DNA of 64,000 nt from Deuterostichococcus epilithicus (GCA_033439295.1 JAVTLE010000008.1:496001-560000), one strand, 5' to 3'; numbered from the stretch's first letter, positions 1 to 12,800 are shown. The notes: generated by a model not told the origin, from the letters alone. Numbers and translations are program-made.

Positions 1-3000
1 TGCAGCGACTGCGGCAGTCACACTGAGCCGAAGAGCAGTGCGACCCCCGAGCATGCTGGGGCTAGGATGCAGATTGAGCGTTCGGCACACTGCGAGTGCA
101 AATACCCTCCCTGTCTGGCGGACCGCTGCAGAGGTTGGGGGGTTGCCCGCACCGGCATACTCGACGATGAAGCTGCCCTTGGCGATCGCCTCCTTGCCGC
201 GCACCCCCCAGCCGCGGTCCTTTGTCAAAAACATCTGGCCACAGGAGTAGACAAAATCCGTGACGTTCTCAGCTTGAGCAGATGCGATTGCACGCTGCAG
301 GCGGCGCAGGAATTGCGACCAAGTTCCGAACTGCATGCTGCCTGGATCGTGGCCGGCAGAAGTTAATCCTCGGGCGCCAAACAGGCAGCCAGATGCAATG
401 CCTGCTCGGGGGGCGAGGGCGGCAGGCGCAGGCTGCGCCATCAACTGCAGGCACGGCTGAGGGTCAAAAGGTACCAGGTAGTCACTTCCTTTCCTTCAAC
501 TTTGAGAGAAGGCACCTCCATGGGCGGCGGGCGCAGCGCGTGGAAAGGGCGGTTGCTGCACAGAGCGCCGCAGGGGCAGAACTTGGGGTCGCAGTGGATG
601 AAGGAGTGCCGGTTGAGGCAGTCCTCGGTGCACCCGTCCCTCGCCGCCTGCAGTCGGGGGCACCAGCAGCGACTCGCTCAATGGCCCCGTTGGTGCATCG
701 GAGCACAGTGGGCTGTGATGGGCGCTGCCTGCTCTGGCTGCATCGCATCTGTCAGGCAAGACATGACGCAACAGGGAAATGGCGAAGGGTCGTGACTGCA
801 TGCACCATGCAGCCAGGCAGGCGTGTTGTCGTCTTGTCGCTTGCAGAGGAGATATGATCTGGCAGCCGCAGGAGGGCGTTGACGCGTTGGCCAGCTTCGA
901 CACCACGGCGTTGCGCAGGGTTTTAGGGTTCAGGGTTTAATGCACCTGCAACGGCGCGGCAGCGTCCTGCGCGGGCGGCGGCGGCCGCGGCGGCGCGCAG
1001 CAGCAGACCTCAACGTCGTCCTTGGGTAGGCGCTTGGGGCGCTGGCCCGCGGCGGTGGCCGTCCACACGTTGCGCTTCACCTGCTCGTACACCGGCGGCC
1101 GGTCGCGCAGCACGCTCGACGGCAGCCTGAACTCCGCCGGCTCGCCGCCCGGCACCCGCGGCTCCCCCTGCGGGTCGTGCGGCGAGCCACTCGACGTCTG
1201 GAGCTGCCAAGGCGGCCCTCTGTGCACACTGGGTGCCTCCCAGGCGCGGCCTGCCGCGATGCCCGGCACATCACTGTGCATTCCAGCAGGCGCAGGAGGC
1301 CATGGAGCGGCTGTCGCGCCGGCAGGGACAGCTGGGGCAGCGCCAGCGACAGCGCCCCCGCCGGCTCTGGTTGCAGCAGGGAACAGCGCTGGTGCCGGGC
1401 GGCCGCACGCCGGCTGGAAACCCTTCAGGCCCTTCAGGGTACCTGAACCCTGAACTGCACACCTGCGGCCAGGCGGGTCCGGAGTCCAGGGCGGCGGCCA
1501 GGGCCCGCTCCACAGCGGGGTGCGCCATCACGCCCGGCAACGCCAGCAGCCCCCGCAGCTCGCCGCCGGAGAGCCGCTCCACCGGCAGCCCGTACTCGCC
1601 AAACGCCGGCGCCAGCGCCGCAAACACCCTGCCGGCATGGGCGCAACGCATTCAGCCCTTTTCCTGCGACTGCCGTGCCGCTGGGGCGAGCAGAGATGCA
1701 GTACGAGTGATGCAGGCAGGAGCAGTGAAAAGGCTTTGCAGGGCTTTGCGCCGTGCGGCCACGGCTCACAGGACGCTGCCCCCTGAACAAGCGCATGCAG
1801 GTCTTTGCAAAAAGTAGCAGGCCCTCTGCACGGGAGCGCGCCTCTGCAACTGCGCCCCCGACAGCTGCTCCAGTCGCGCGAGGTCCGGCTGCGCGAGCGC
1901 GTCCGGCGATGGTGGCGGGGAGGACGCTGACGCCGCGCGCGCGGACTTGGGACGCTTCGCTGACGGCCTGTCAGCGCAGGTACGATCAGCCAAGCCTCTC
2001 CTGAGCTGGGCTGTGCGCTGACGCGCGCAACATTGGCGGACTCGGTGCAGGCGCATGTGGACAGGGCAGGCAACCATATGCACAGGGCAGCAGGCACATC
2101 ATCATCACAGCCGCCACGTCCAGAGCACAGGCACAGCAGTGCAGAGCAGTGCAGTCCATGGCGGCGTGCACACCTGGCGCCTCCGGAGCTGTGCGATGTG
2201 GCCTCGCCATAGCGCTTTGCGCCCAGACCAGCGAGCAGCTTCTGCGAGCCAAAAGCCCAGGCATGTCCCGAGAATGCCCAGCCTCGCGCCCCGTTTGCTT
2301 CGGACAGCAAGAGGCATCACTTGCACATGGTCTGCCCCTGATCCAGGTCCCTCACTGCCCATGCTTCCCAGCAGTTCACGCCCCGCAGAGCTGCACAGCC
2401 TGCCCATTTCCGCCCGAGGCGTCCGCCGGTCGTCCAGCTGCTGCCGCAACGAGCTTGCCTGCAGCTCCAGGTCGGACAACGAGAGCGACGTCGGGGGCCA
2501 ACCTGAGCATGCTCGGCAGCAACGGCCAGCGCCGGGGCCGGGGCGTCCCGCTGCGCGGCGCGTGCCGCCAGCTGCGCCAGCGGCACCTCGGCTTCCGCCT
2601 TCCTCAGCGCGTCGCCCTGCCTCGGCGGGCGTGCCGCCTGCGGCGCCGGCGGCGGCTTGGCCCACCAGCCCTCCGGCGCCTTGCGCCGCTTTGTGGGGTG
2701 GAGGAACGCTTGCACCTGGACAGGAGTCGGGGAAGCCTCGCCAGGCGGCGCAGCCCTGGGCAAGGATACCAGCGCCAGCAAGTACCCTGCGCTTGGAATG
2801 CAGGCTGGCAATGGCTGCTTGATGAGGAGCTGGCGAAACTGACACTGGAGTCTGGCAGGACACAGCTGGCGCGTCCAGAGTCCACAGCGCATCCAGGCCG
2901 CAGCAGCACCGCTGCGGGGCGTGAGCATGAAGGTCACTGGGACATGAACCCGAGCCTGAGGGCAGCAGAGGCGCCTGCCGCGCACCTGCTGTATGCCGGC

Positions 3001-4565
3001 GGCCAGCAGCGCGGGCTTCGTGCGCTTTGCGTGGCCCGCAGCGCAGCCGGCGCCCCAGGCCAGTGTGTCCTTGGGCGGCAGCCACCCGATCTCCAGCGTG
3101 CCAAAGAACATGAGCGGCAGCGTCGCATCCTTGCTGTGCCGCACGCCCGCCAGCCACTTGGCCGCCTCCCGGTCTGACATCGCCTGGGCCTGCATCAAGA
3201 GTTGCCGCAGGGTTCCTCGCCATTTTTTTGTTCGATCGTCGAGATTGTGGCACGCTGGCAGAGCTGAGAGGAGTGGAAGGCTTCGCAGGGGCTGCATCTC
3301 GGATGCAAGCCCTCACCGGCCAGTATGGGAACCCCTTGACGCGTCCCCAGAGGACCTTTGCCTGCGCCGCCGTCGTGATGACAGCCCTTGAGTCGACGCC
3401 GTCGCCGTCCTTGCCCTCTGCCGCTGGTGCCGGTGCCTGTGCTGCCGCTGGCGCTGCAGGCTCAGCAGAGGCTGCAGCGGCCGGCGGCGATGAGCCGCCC
3501 TCCACCGCTGGCTCCGAGCCCACGGCCGCTGGGGGGGCCGCTGCATACGCTGCCGCCGCTGCAGCTGCGGGCGCTGCCTCAGGTGCTGCCAGGGGGTCCA
3601 CCTCCGGCGCCAGGGCAGCTGCAGGTGCGGGCTCAGTGCCGGCAGGCGCGGCCGCGGGTGCCTTTTGCACAGGAGGCAGGTGTGTGGGACCCGCCGGTGG
3701 TTGGGCGGCATCCGCAGGCGGCGCTGACGGCAAAGCCGGAGGGGTGCGGTCGCATGCCACTGCAGGAGCGCTGGCGGGGCGGCGCCGCTTGGGGCCTGCT
3801 GCGACCTGCGACACTGGGCCTGCTGCGAAGTCACCCCTGGGGTTGGCCTCGCCGCCAGGCTGCGTGATGTCTCTATCGCCGTCCGCCCACATCGCGCGGT
3901 CGGCAGGTGCGCCGTCGTCGCCGCCGCCGCCGCCATTGCCGCTGTCGCCGGCGCCCGCAATGGGCAAGAGCAGCTTCGCATGGCGCCTCGGCGGCGCGAG
4001 GCCCGAGCGGTCGCGCAGCGAAGGGGCACCGGCCCGAGCCGCCGTGGCCCGCGCCACTGACGGCGGTTCATAGTCGTCTTCATCGCGCACACGCTTGGGA
4101 GGCCGCTTGGTGGCGCCGCGCCGGGCACCGTTGCCGGAGGGTCGGCCAGGGGGCCGGCCGCGCAGCGCCGCCGCCTTGACCTGCAGCGGCGGCTGCAGCG
4201 GCGGCGTCGGCAGCTGCGGCGAGAAGGCGGCCGGCAGACGCGGTGGGAGCGTGGCCACCAGCGGCTCCTGCTGCGGTGAAGTCGTCGCATACTGAGATGC
4301 CACCTGGCGCCGCGGCCGCTGCAGGCGGGCCGCCTGGGCTCCGGCAGGGGGCTCCACAGCTGGCTGCTCCAGGGCAGGCTGCCACTCATGGCGCTGCTGT
4401 GGGTGAGGCAAGCCTGCCGGCAGGCCCAGCGAGCCAGGCATGAGCCAGTCCCCCGGGAAAGCGCATGCTTGCGCATTGGCGGCAAAGCCTGCAGCGGCGG
4501 CAGCGCGCAGGGCTGCAGCCGCTTCGTTATGCACCTCCTCGACTGCTGGTCGTACGGGGCTCATG

Positions 4566-4601
<36 letters not shown>

Positions 4602-4960
4602 GGGAGCGCCTTGCGCTGCGGCTGCCGCTGATGCAAAGGGCGCCACCCGCCACCATACAGGTGCGCATTTGGCAACCCCGGTGGCAGCAGTGGCGACCTG
4701 ATACGTGGTTCCGCATGCACGGCTGGTTCGCTGCCCGCCATGCCCCGGTTGTCGCCGTTCACGAAGTGCACGTGGGGCGGCAGCAAGCCTGCCTGCGTGC
4801 CGTTTGCACCTAGCCAGAGCTCGCCATGGCTGTTCGCCGCATGCGCACCGCCAATGTCAGCATGAGCCTTGCCATCCATTTGGGCATTTGTCAGCTGCGT
4901 TGTTCGCCTGTGGAGCTCCTCAGACGCGAGGTCGTCCGCAGCGTTATAGGGGGCTGTCAT
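1..4960 (-). CDS. PWWP-AWS-SET histone lysine methyltransferase (NSD/ASH1-like), 3' part cut by window edge
   Basis: Probable nuclear histone H3 lysine methyltransferase (H3K36-type, by its AWS-SET combination). The start is taken at the ATG at 4960 (MTAPYNAADDLASEEL). A long low-complexity N-terminus includes an 11-Gln run. The PWWP domain is split by an intron: LWGRVKGFPYWP lies near 3330-3400 (donor GTGAGG), and SDREAAKWLAG plus the core LMFFGTLEIGWLPP lie near 3050-3190. The AWS domain starts with PPVYEQVKRNVW and DDVEVCCC (about 990-1110). After an intron it continues with DGCTEDCLNRHSF and DPKFCPCGALCSNRPFH (about 530-650). The SET domain begins with FLTKDRGWGVRGKEAIAKG followed by FIVEYAG (about 150-240), then a splice donor. 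The rest of SET, with its catalytic Asn-His and Tyr, lies outside the window. No PHD or CW domain was seen between PWWP and AWS. Inner exon borders are approximate. Confidence 0.85.
4568..4600 (-). repeat. CTG/CAG microsatellite coding for 11 Gln
   Basis: Eleven perfect CTG units on the plus strand read as CAG codons in the N-terminal exon of the SET-domain gene. They give an 11-residue polyglutamine between KALP and HMSP. Length polymorphism is likely. Confidence 0.9.
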
Positions 4961-5811
4961 TGCACCTGCAGATGCCAGGGGCAGTTGGTAAAAGCAACAT
5001 GAGGCACCGTGGTGCTGTCGCGGCGCAGTGCAGTGCAGTGCTGTGCGCATATAGCACGACGATCCGGAGTGTGGCGCTTCGAGGTGGCCTCTGCTAAACT
5101 CAAAGCTTGGTGAGAAGTTCACCTCCTGCTCAGGCTGAGCGACCAGTCCCACACCTGACTATTACCTTGCAGCAAGGCGTACATCTGCGACGCAGAGACA
5201 GCTTACTGGAGAGGCCGGTCACGCTCACACGGAAATTTCAGTCAGCGTGCACTCAGAGATGTGTGGAAAAAGCTTCAGGCTTGCAAAAAAAGCTGCTAGA
5301 AAACAGCGGGTGCTCCGGAATGAATAGTGTGCACATCCAATTTGTCTGACAGTCGGATCTACCTTGCAAGTTCAGTCGGGATGGATCAAGACAAGCCTGC
5401 GGGGGGCGCTTGCTCCGCTCGAACGTCAGATAGTCAGCACAGGGTGTCGGAAAGTTGCGCACAAATTTGACACCACTTAGCGACGTCGGCGCCCGGGACG
5501 GTCTTGACCACATGCAGTCACATGACTGACGATGCTGACGATTGCCCGACCGCGCCAACGCCTCTGTTGCCGTCAGCAGCTCCCTGCAGCTCGATGTTTG
5601 AACTAGCTACCAATCAGGGGAAAGGGACTGCAGGCACGGCCCGTGTTGGGAAACTCCCAAGGGTTTTCTTGGGAGTCTCCAGATCCGTCTTCAATTTGAC
5701 GAGATGTGGATAGCGATCTGATTCCGGCCTTGAGCCGTGCTTGACTGCGCTGCCCGCACCTCTGTTGTCTGCGCACCCGCATACTTGGTCGTACCAGCTG
5801 CTGCCGCAAGT
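4961..5811. other. Divergent intergenic region between the SET gene and LHCB5
   Basis: About 850 bases upstream of two divergently transcribed genes, so it should hold both promoters and 5' UTRs. I see no convincing TATA box or coding exon. A non-ATG-anchored reading frame runs into LHCB5 exon 1 from about 5737, but the first good start in frame is at 5812. Confidence 0.5.
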
Positions 5812-8697
5812 ATGGTCGCCGCCATGCTGACCAAGCAGTTCATGGGCCAGTCCCTGAAGGGCGCCGTGGCACCGCTGCAGCCGACCCAGGCGCCGCGCGC
5901 CGCGCCGGTGCAGGCCTTCTTCAAGAAGGCGGAGAAGAACGTCAAGAGGGCAGCGGCACCCGCTAAGGGCAACGCCACGCAGGTCAGCCCCTGATGGGTG
6001 CCGAACCATGCACGCGCCGAGACCTCGATCTTGATGCTCGGCAGAGGCAGTCATCAACCGATGCCCTGTGATCCACCAGGTGTGCTGGGACGTCTAGGTG
6101 CATATGTTCAGCGTCGAAGGACGTCCAGATGCGCGCTTGTGCCCTGCCTGAGGCGATCGGGCGCTGCTTGCCTGGCAGGCCTTGAAGAAGGGGCAGAGCC
6201 TGGTCAACAAGGCCGGCAAGGAGGCGAAGAAGGCGGAGAGCAAGGGCGGAGGCCTGTTCAGCAAGTTCGGCAAGCAGGCGTCTAAGGCTGAGCCGAAGGC
6301 GGCGAAGCAGGTCAAGCGTGCTGCCCCGACTAAGCCTCTGCAGGCCGCGAAGAAGGCCGCGACACAGGTGCGAGATCGTGTGCCGCTGTCGGCCTGCAAT
6401 CAGCATGTTGTTCCTTGCATCTTCATGTCGCTTGCTGGCGTGTTGCCCTCGCACGATCAGGAACTTGACAATGTTGAGTTTACCATGCTGTGTGCGTTGT
6501 GGCAGCGTGCAGACAAAACGACGCACAAGTCATGCGGGTCACACCACAGGGGCACCGGAACATCTCCAGGCATCTGAAGCGCAAGGACTGTGCTGACACA
6601 ATGCCACACTCGTGCAGGTTAAGAAGGCGGCGCCCCAGCCGGTGAAGAAGGCGGCGGCAAAGGCGCAGTCTGCGCCCAAGAAGGCGACCACCCCCCGTCC
6701 CATCCGCCAGGCAGCCCGCGCCATCAGCCCCGGCAAGGGCCTCGACCAGTGGTATGGTGAGCCTCCTGTCAGCCGCCGCTCATGGCGTGTGTCCCTTTCT
6801 GCAATCGGCGCTGCTCGGCCGCTGCGTTGTCCCTGACAGCGCCCGAACGTGCTGGGAGGCTGCAAGCCAAGCCGCTCATCACTTCCAGCAACGATCAGGG
6901 GGTCCAGCAGTGAAGTGTGCCATCTCATCGTGGCTACAGGCCCGTCGCGCGCGCTGTACCTGCCCCGCGGCCTCCTGGACCCGCAGGACATCCCCTCGTA
7001 CCTGAACGGCTCTCTGGCCGGCGAGTGAGTGTCCTCGGAGAGCTGCTTTTGTTGTGCATTCCACAACTCAGCAGGTTCTTCTCACTGGTGGGCCTCCAGC
7101 TCTGCCGTCTCGGCTCTGTCTGCGTGCGCGCCCGTGTCAGCCTGCGCACATTTGCAATACCGAGCTGTCTTTGTGATCTCGCACACTGAGGCGCCGCCGC
7201 TGCCCTGCAGCTACGGCTACGACCCCCTGGGTCTGGGCTCGGACCCCGCGACGGTTGAGAAGTACCGTGCATATGAGCTCATCCATGCCCGGTGGGCCAT
7301 GCTGGCGGCAGCCGGCATCGTCATCCCAGAGGGCCTGCAGGTGTGGCTGCGGCGTGTGCATGTTCTGTTCTGTTCTCAAGCCCCCTGCACATACCTCGTG
7401 TCTGCAACTGCATATTCCAGATTCATCCCACAGAACGGACCTTCAGACCAGCCATCTCCCGATGCGACGCAGCTTGCGCCCACTTGTGCATGTTGCCAAC
7501 AGCCCCGTGGCCTGATGATGGCAGTCATACTACAAGGTGTCCGTCAAAGTGTTGAGCCCAAAGAGCTGTTTCGCAGGCCAATGGCGCCAGCATCAAGGGC
7601 GGCACATGGTTCGAGACCGGCGCGGAGATGCTCAATGGCGGCACTCTGAACTACTTTGCCGTGCCCTTCGGCATCGTCAACAACCCGCTGCCGCTGGCCC
7701 TCGTCACCATCATCGAGGTCGCCCTGATTGGTGCCGTGGAGAACTACAGGTGACCGGCAGTTGCACTCCGATTCTTGGGTGTTTCCAAGGCTGCTGTGGC
7801 GCTCCCACCAGATGCCTTGCCGCGTGCCAGCAGGCTGACACGGCAGTGAGGCTGCCCGCTGCATGTAGGCATATCTAGCGTGTTAGCGTCCTTCCCACCT
7901 TGGCCTCACCCTGTCGTTGGCGTTCTGTTGCAGGCGCACACAGAGCGGCCCCCCGGGCTACTCCCCGGGCAAGGGCGGCGGCAAGTTTGACTCCGACGTC
8001 TTCGACGGCCTGGACACCCTGTACCCGGGCGGCCCCTTCGACCCGCTGGCGCTGGCCGACGACCCTGAGACGCTGCAGGAGCTGAAGGTCAAGGAGATCA
8101 AGAACGGCCGTCTGGCCATGATCTCCGTCCTGGTACGCCGCTTCAGCTGCGCATGGCTTGGCTGACCACTGTTCTGAGCAGCACAATGTTTTGGAGGCTC
8201 CCCTCCCTCCAGCTTTTGGGCTCCTGTACTGTAAAGGTCAACAATACACGTTCTGGTGTCCTAAGTTTCGGCGAATCACAAGCTTGTCACACATGTTTAC
8301 TCTGCCATGGTAGGGCTTCGCCTTCCAGGGCTACGTCACCGGCGAGGGCCCGTACGCCAGTGAGTAATAGTCGCTTGACAGATGCTACCAAAGTGCCAAA
8401 ATGAGCGCATGTTGAAACCCTGAGATTGGCAATTGACACTTTATGTGCGTGTCTTGTGTGTGTTTCAAACGTGTGCTTGTGCTGCCTGCAGACTGGTCCA
8501 AGCACGTGTCTGACCCCTTCGGCTACAACCTCTTGACAATCCTGGTGAGTGCCGCTTTCCAGTTGAAGTCTGCCGCGTTGGTCTGCCGTTTTCAGCTTGC
8601 AATTTTTACGCCGGCTCGCACTGCTATTACTTGCTTACTCACGTATCGCTTTCTATGGCCGCTGCAGGGGGCTGAGGACCGCCTGCCCACCCTTTGA
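5812..8697 (+). CDS. LHCB5: Minor light-harvesting chlorophyll a/b-binding protein CP26 with Lys/Ala-rich N-terminal insertion
   Basis: Monomeric photosystem II antenna protein of the thylakoid membrane, linking LHCII trimers to the core. Ten exons with consistent phases: 5812-5982, 6179-6367, 6618-6756, 6940-7024, 7211-7340, 7577-7749, 7934-8132, 8314-8359, 8492-8544, 8668-8697 (404 aa). CP26 hallmarks are [24 protein letters not shown], the helix-1 motif [40 protein letters not shown], and the helix-3 motif [18 protein letters not shown]. They are followed by the short C-terminus [18 protein letters not shown] and GAEDRLPTL. The antenna part is full length. Before it, residues about 33-150 (end of exon 1, all of exon 2, most of exon 3) are dominated by Lys and Ala, like a linker-histone tail. 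Typical CP26 precursors are about 280-290 aa. Exon 2 is a symmetric phase 0-0 exon of 63 codons. The in-frame ATG at 5824 is an alternative start. Confidence 0.95.
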
Positions 8698-9864
8698 GCG
8701 GTTGGAGCGGCGGCCTTGTGCTGCACCATGCTGGCGAAATTTGCACTCGGGGATGGCGGCGCGCATGGGCCCAGCAGCACGCAGTCAGTGGTTGGAGTCG
8801 CCAGAGGGGCCTGGCTCTGCCGGCCATGGCTTGTTGACAATTTTGGTCGCGTTTGGTCGTTGATGTAGGAGGGCTTTCGAGCAGACAAAATCGAGTATCT
8901 AGACACTCTTGTTGAGCTGATTGGCTGCCGCACGGCGGCACATCGGCGCATTGCACAGAATTGGCAATTGACGAGTCTCACATTGGCAATGTCAATGCAA
9001 TGCTGGATGATGCTGCACTGGCGACATTCAACAGCTCTCCGTCCGGCTCGCATTCAGGACCGCGCAAGGGAGTATGACGGCAATTCTCATTGCATCCTCC
9101 TTTCCAATGCCTGCATCGCCAGACTTCACAACCATTTCCAGCACGGCAAAGGTGACAGGTGACCCTCTTCTGTCGGGCTACTTCCTGATCTTCTTCGCTA
9201 CAGGATCCAACAGATTCCGGGTGAATGAGCAGGAGCCTCTGCTGGTGCCGAAACTCGTACGGATCTTTAGTACCGACGTGGAATACGGGCTTGGTCACGT
9301 GCCTGGCCTGTCAGCTTTGTGGATATTGGCGGGCAACACACTGGCGCACTCGCTATTGATCTTAATCTGCAGTCACCAACCCGTGCCAACCACACCGTGA
9401 CTCTACGCGCCCTGGTCCTTGTCCTTATAACATTCCATTCACGCACTGCCAGCCTGGTTCGGGAGTTTGGTGCGCTGTTGCTTGGCACGTCTTCGGCCTG
9501 CAACGTCCCATTTGCTAACAAACTCGGCGAGCATTGAGCGCCAAGCACTCTGTTAGACCTCTAGTGCTTTTGAAGGCGGGCTCTACAGCGCCCATCGAAA
9601 CCCGCAAATTGCCGATTGACACTGCATCCGGTGACAGATCGAGTTCAGCGGCTTGAAGATCATGGCAGATTGTCAGCACAGCTGCTGAAGTCCCCGCGTG
9701 CGGGCTTGCAAGCACTTCGCAAGCGTGCGCCGCGCGGCAGCCTGGCAGGCGGTGCAGATGGCATGCAGCCTACAATCCTGATCTCGGCTTGTGAAATAAG
9801 CTAAGCGGCACATCTCCATCATCATCAGCCGAAGGCGAGCAGTGCTCCGCGAGGGCCGTCCGCC
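8698..9864 (+). other. LHCB5 3' UTR and intergenic region, no gene seen
   Basis: No supported coding exon or RNA gene. Short related segments occur near 8411-8442 (in the last part of LHCB5), 8960-9000 and 9593-9625, all built around ATTGGCAATTGACA-like sequence. This suggests relics of a dispersed repeat. Confidence 0.5.
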
Positions 9865-12800
9865 ATGGCGTCCTTCAAGAAAACACTGAGCCGCCAGAGG
9901 ACCGCCAAGGAGGAGCTCGGAAAGTCCTACAGATATCCGCACACGATATGTTGTCCGTGCATCGACAGGCGAGGACTTCATCGTATGCGTGGTGGCTCGC
10001 TGTGCATGTATGTGTTATGCGCATCCATGCCCCGCCCTTGTCCATGGGCGCTCAGGCATCACGATCTGATGCCGTGCCATGCATCAACTGACACGATGTC
10101 TGACTCGTCGCAGCTACGATCTCTACTGCGACAAAGGATACGACTGGTGGGTCAGAGAATGTGCCTGCTGCAAACCTTGGCAGTGCACCGTCCTGGAATG
10201 TGCGGGCTATGCATGCTGTGGTTGGCTGTGTCACACAGCAGTCATCCAGCATCCACCCTTGGAGGTTTGCAGGGACAAGTGGCAGCGGCTAAAATCCTGG
10301 GACCGACACATACCTTCATGGCTGACCTGGTGCGTTTGTAAGCGTAGAGGCAGTGTCTGGTGTTGACTTGTGCGTGTTTGCAAGGTGCCCTCCCTCATCG
10401 CCTGGGACGGTGCATCCAGCAGCGCAATCCAGCCTTAGACTAACAAACGCATGTCGTCCTGACCGAATTTTCCCCGCGTTCTGCTGTCAGCATCCAGGTC
10501 GCAAACTGGTACTGGCCGCCTGTCCTTCTGGCGAGTACACCTTGTTACACACTGACGAGTCTCCGTGGCTGCGCTGCCTCGTCTATCGGTGGCCGCTTTG
10601 CCGCTGGTAGTCTTTGAACCATCAATGTTGTTTCACTCCGACAGAATGCAAGCACTCCCCCGCATGAGGCAGCATGCTGGGCGCTCTGACCCTCTCGTAA
10701 TGAAATGCAGGTGGTGGGAATCAGCTGTTTGCTGGGGGCCTACATCGAAGAGGCAGAGCCGCGCGGGGCGCCCAACATTTCCAAGCACGACTACACGGTA
10801 TGGGTTGGCGCCTTGTCCCAAGGCCAATCACCAATTACGATGCACGGCGATGCATAAACATACAGCCAGGCTCCATGTGATCAGACCGGCAGACATGGCC
10901 TGGCCCCTTGCGTCAGGTGCTCGAAAAGCTGCTGCCACTGCGCTGCGCACCAACATGGCACATGGCAATAGACCATGCTTGACGGTGCCGCTCCCGAGCA
11001 TTCAAGGTGCTGTCCGGTCGCTGCAGGTGCCCTTCACGCTGACGTCCTTTGCGCTGTCGCTGCTGCTGGTCTTCAGGACGAACAACTCCTATGACAGATG
11101 TGGGGCCCCTGGTCTTGTGGCGGTGGCCCTGGGCCATGCTTGCTCAAACCTGCGTGTGCAGATCTGCATGCGAAGCACCATTTCCAACCTGCAAGGCATT
11201 TGACAACCATGAAGTGCTGCTTCAGGGTGGGAGGCGCGCAAGATCCTGGGCGGGATGCTTGGCGTCACGCGGGACATCGTACGGCTAGTGCGCTCCCCCT
11301 GCACAGCTGCATGCATGACTAAGCCCCCGATCAGGTTGCCTCATTTGCGCTGCTCAGTGGCCATTCCGACGGCGACTCTGCAGTAAGGTGGACTCCGTCG
11401 CATGGGTTGCGCGACTTGATGGTCACCGCCGAGCTGCTATCGCAGCAGGCTTCTGCCTGTTTTGTTTGCTTGTCATGGGCAAGTTGCTGTTTGTGTCGCT
11501 GCGCAGTGCATGACCATATCGCGCCCCAACTGCCAGCACCTCATCGGTGCGGCTTCTCTGACGCTCCTTCGACATGCAGCTTTCCCGAGCATATCCTAAG
11601 CGCGACTGTTCCGGTTCCTGAAGGACCGCTGTAGGGACTCAGGCGTTTCTGTTTGTCCTTGCAGCCATGGTGGCCCGGTGGACGATCGCAATGCCGTACG
11701 TGCTGCACCACCACGTGACCGAGTTCGCGGATGTGCCGCGGGCGCTCCAGGTGCGCATTCGAGCAAACTCGAGTTGCAGGTGACCGACTGCTTGGAGGCG
11801 CTTGACGCCGCAGAGCTCGCACGCTGCTCCCCAGGTTTGCCCGCAACACCAGGCACGGCAGCGGTGGGCGTCCAGCACAGCGGCTGTGAGGTACAAGGGC
11901 GGCAGCAGCATCTGCACCGGATCATCTGGCCTACTGCATGTCTCCTGGCCAACCGTTTCTCTCTTGATGTTGTTGCTGTGGCCGTGCAGCGCATCCTCTT
12001 GGAGCCTGAGCTTGACTATCTGGCGCGCGCGCGGCACCGCCCCACCGCTGTCATGCAGGTCCGCCTTCCACTCGCCTCCGGCGCGGCTTCTTAATTACGA
12101 AAACGTCTCCTGCTCGGCAAGACGAAGGGTCAAGGGCGCTTGTGCCCTGCCAGAGGCGGCGACTGAGGGCGGTGCCTGCCCAAGAGCTGGCCTACTCATG
12201 CGCTGAACTGGGGTTATGCGCCGTCCGAAGGCCCCGCACCCTGTCCGCAGCCACAGAAGCCTGACGCAGCAGCTCAGACGGAACACCGCGCTGCGCCCGC
12301 AGGCGCTGTCGGATGCGGCGTGCGCGCTGGCCAGCGCTGACGTCAAGTACGTCGCCGTCAGCAACCGTATCGGCACATACGCCGACTACGTCGCCTCTGC
12401 CGAGCGCCTATTCAAGCAACCCATCCCCACGGCGTACACCAGGTGAGGGATCGATTTGTTGTACCTCACGACTTACGTGCTACAGACTACATGAAGTGCA
12501 GCTGTGTGAATGTGTCAGTAGGCTGAAGTGTGCAATGCTCACACTTCTGACGACCTGTGCATTGGCCCTTGACATCATGTTCTGAATTGCAGGCACACCT
12601 CAAACTTTCTGATCATCTGGATAGTTTTTCTGCCCTTCGCGCTGTGGCGCACCTGCCAGTGGCTGACGCCGCCCATCGCCGCCGTGGTGGCGTTCCTGCT
12701 AATCGGGGTGGAAAATATTGGTACGCTTGCTGGCCCCGCCGCAGCATGTGGCTGGGGGGCCAGTTGAGGCCACGATTCGTATGCCAAAGTATGCCCTCTG

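Noticed and set aside
917-939. TTTAGGG-like telomere sequence in the SET gene
   Set aside because: It is short and imperfect (TTTTAGGG, TTCAGGG) and lies inside an intron, so chance is enough to explain it.
2105-5152. One 1015-codon open frame on the minus strand as a single-exon protein
   Set aside because: Only parts of it are coding. The PWWP domain continues in another frame after a clear GTGAGG donor, and the rest of the long frame is intron or shadow.
10147-10182. Longer exon 2 of bestrophin copy 1 (adding a Cys-rich WVRECACCKPWQ)
   Set aside because: The phase would fit, but the paralogue supports the donor at 10147 (GTGGGT), which gives a matching YDW-xxWQR junction.
10560-10710. 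Coding exon in the conserved bestrophin intron block
   Set aside because: The frame open in copy 2 is interrupted by a stop in copy 1.
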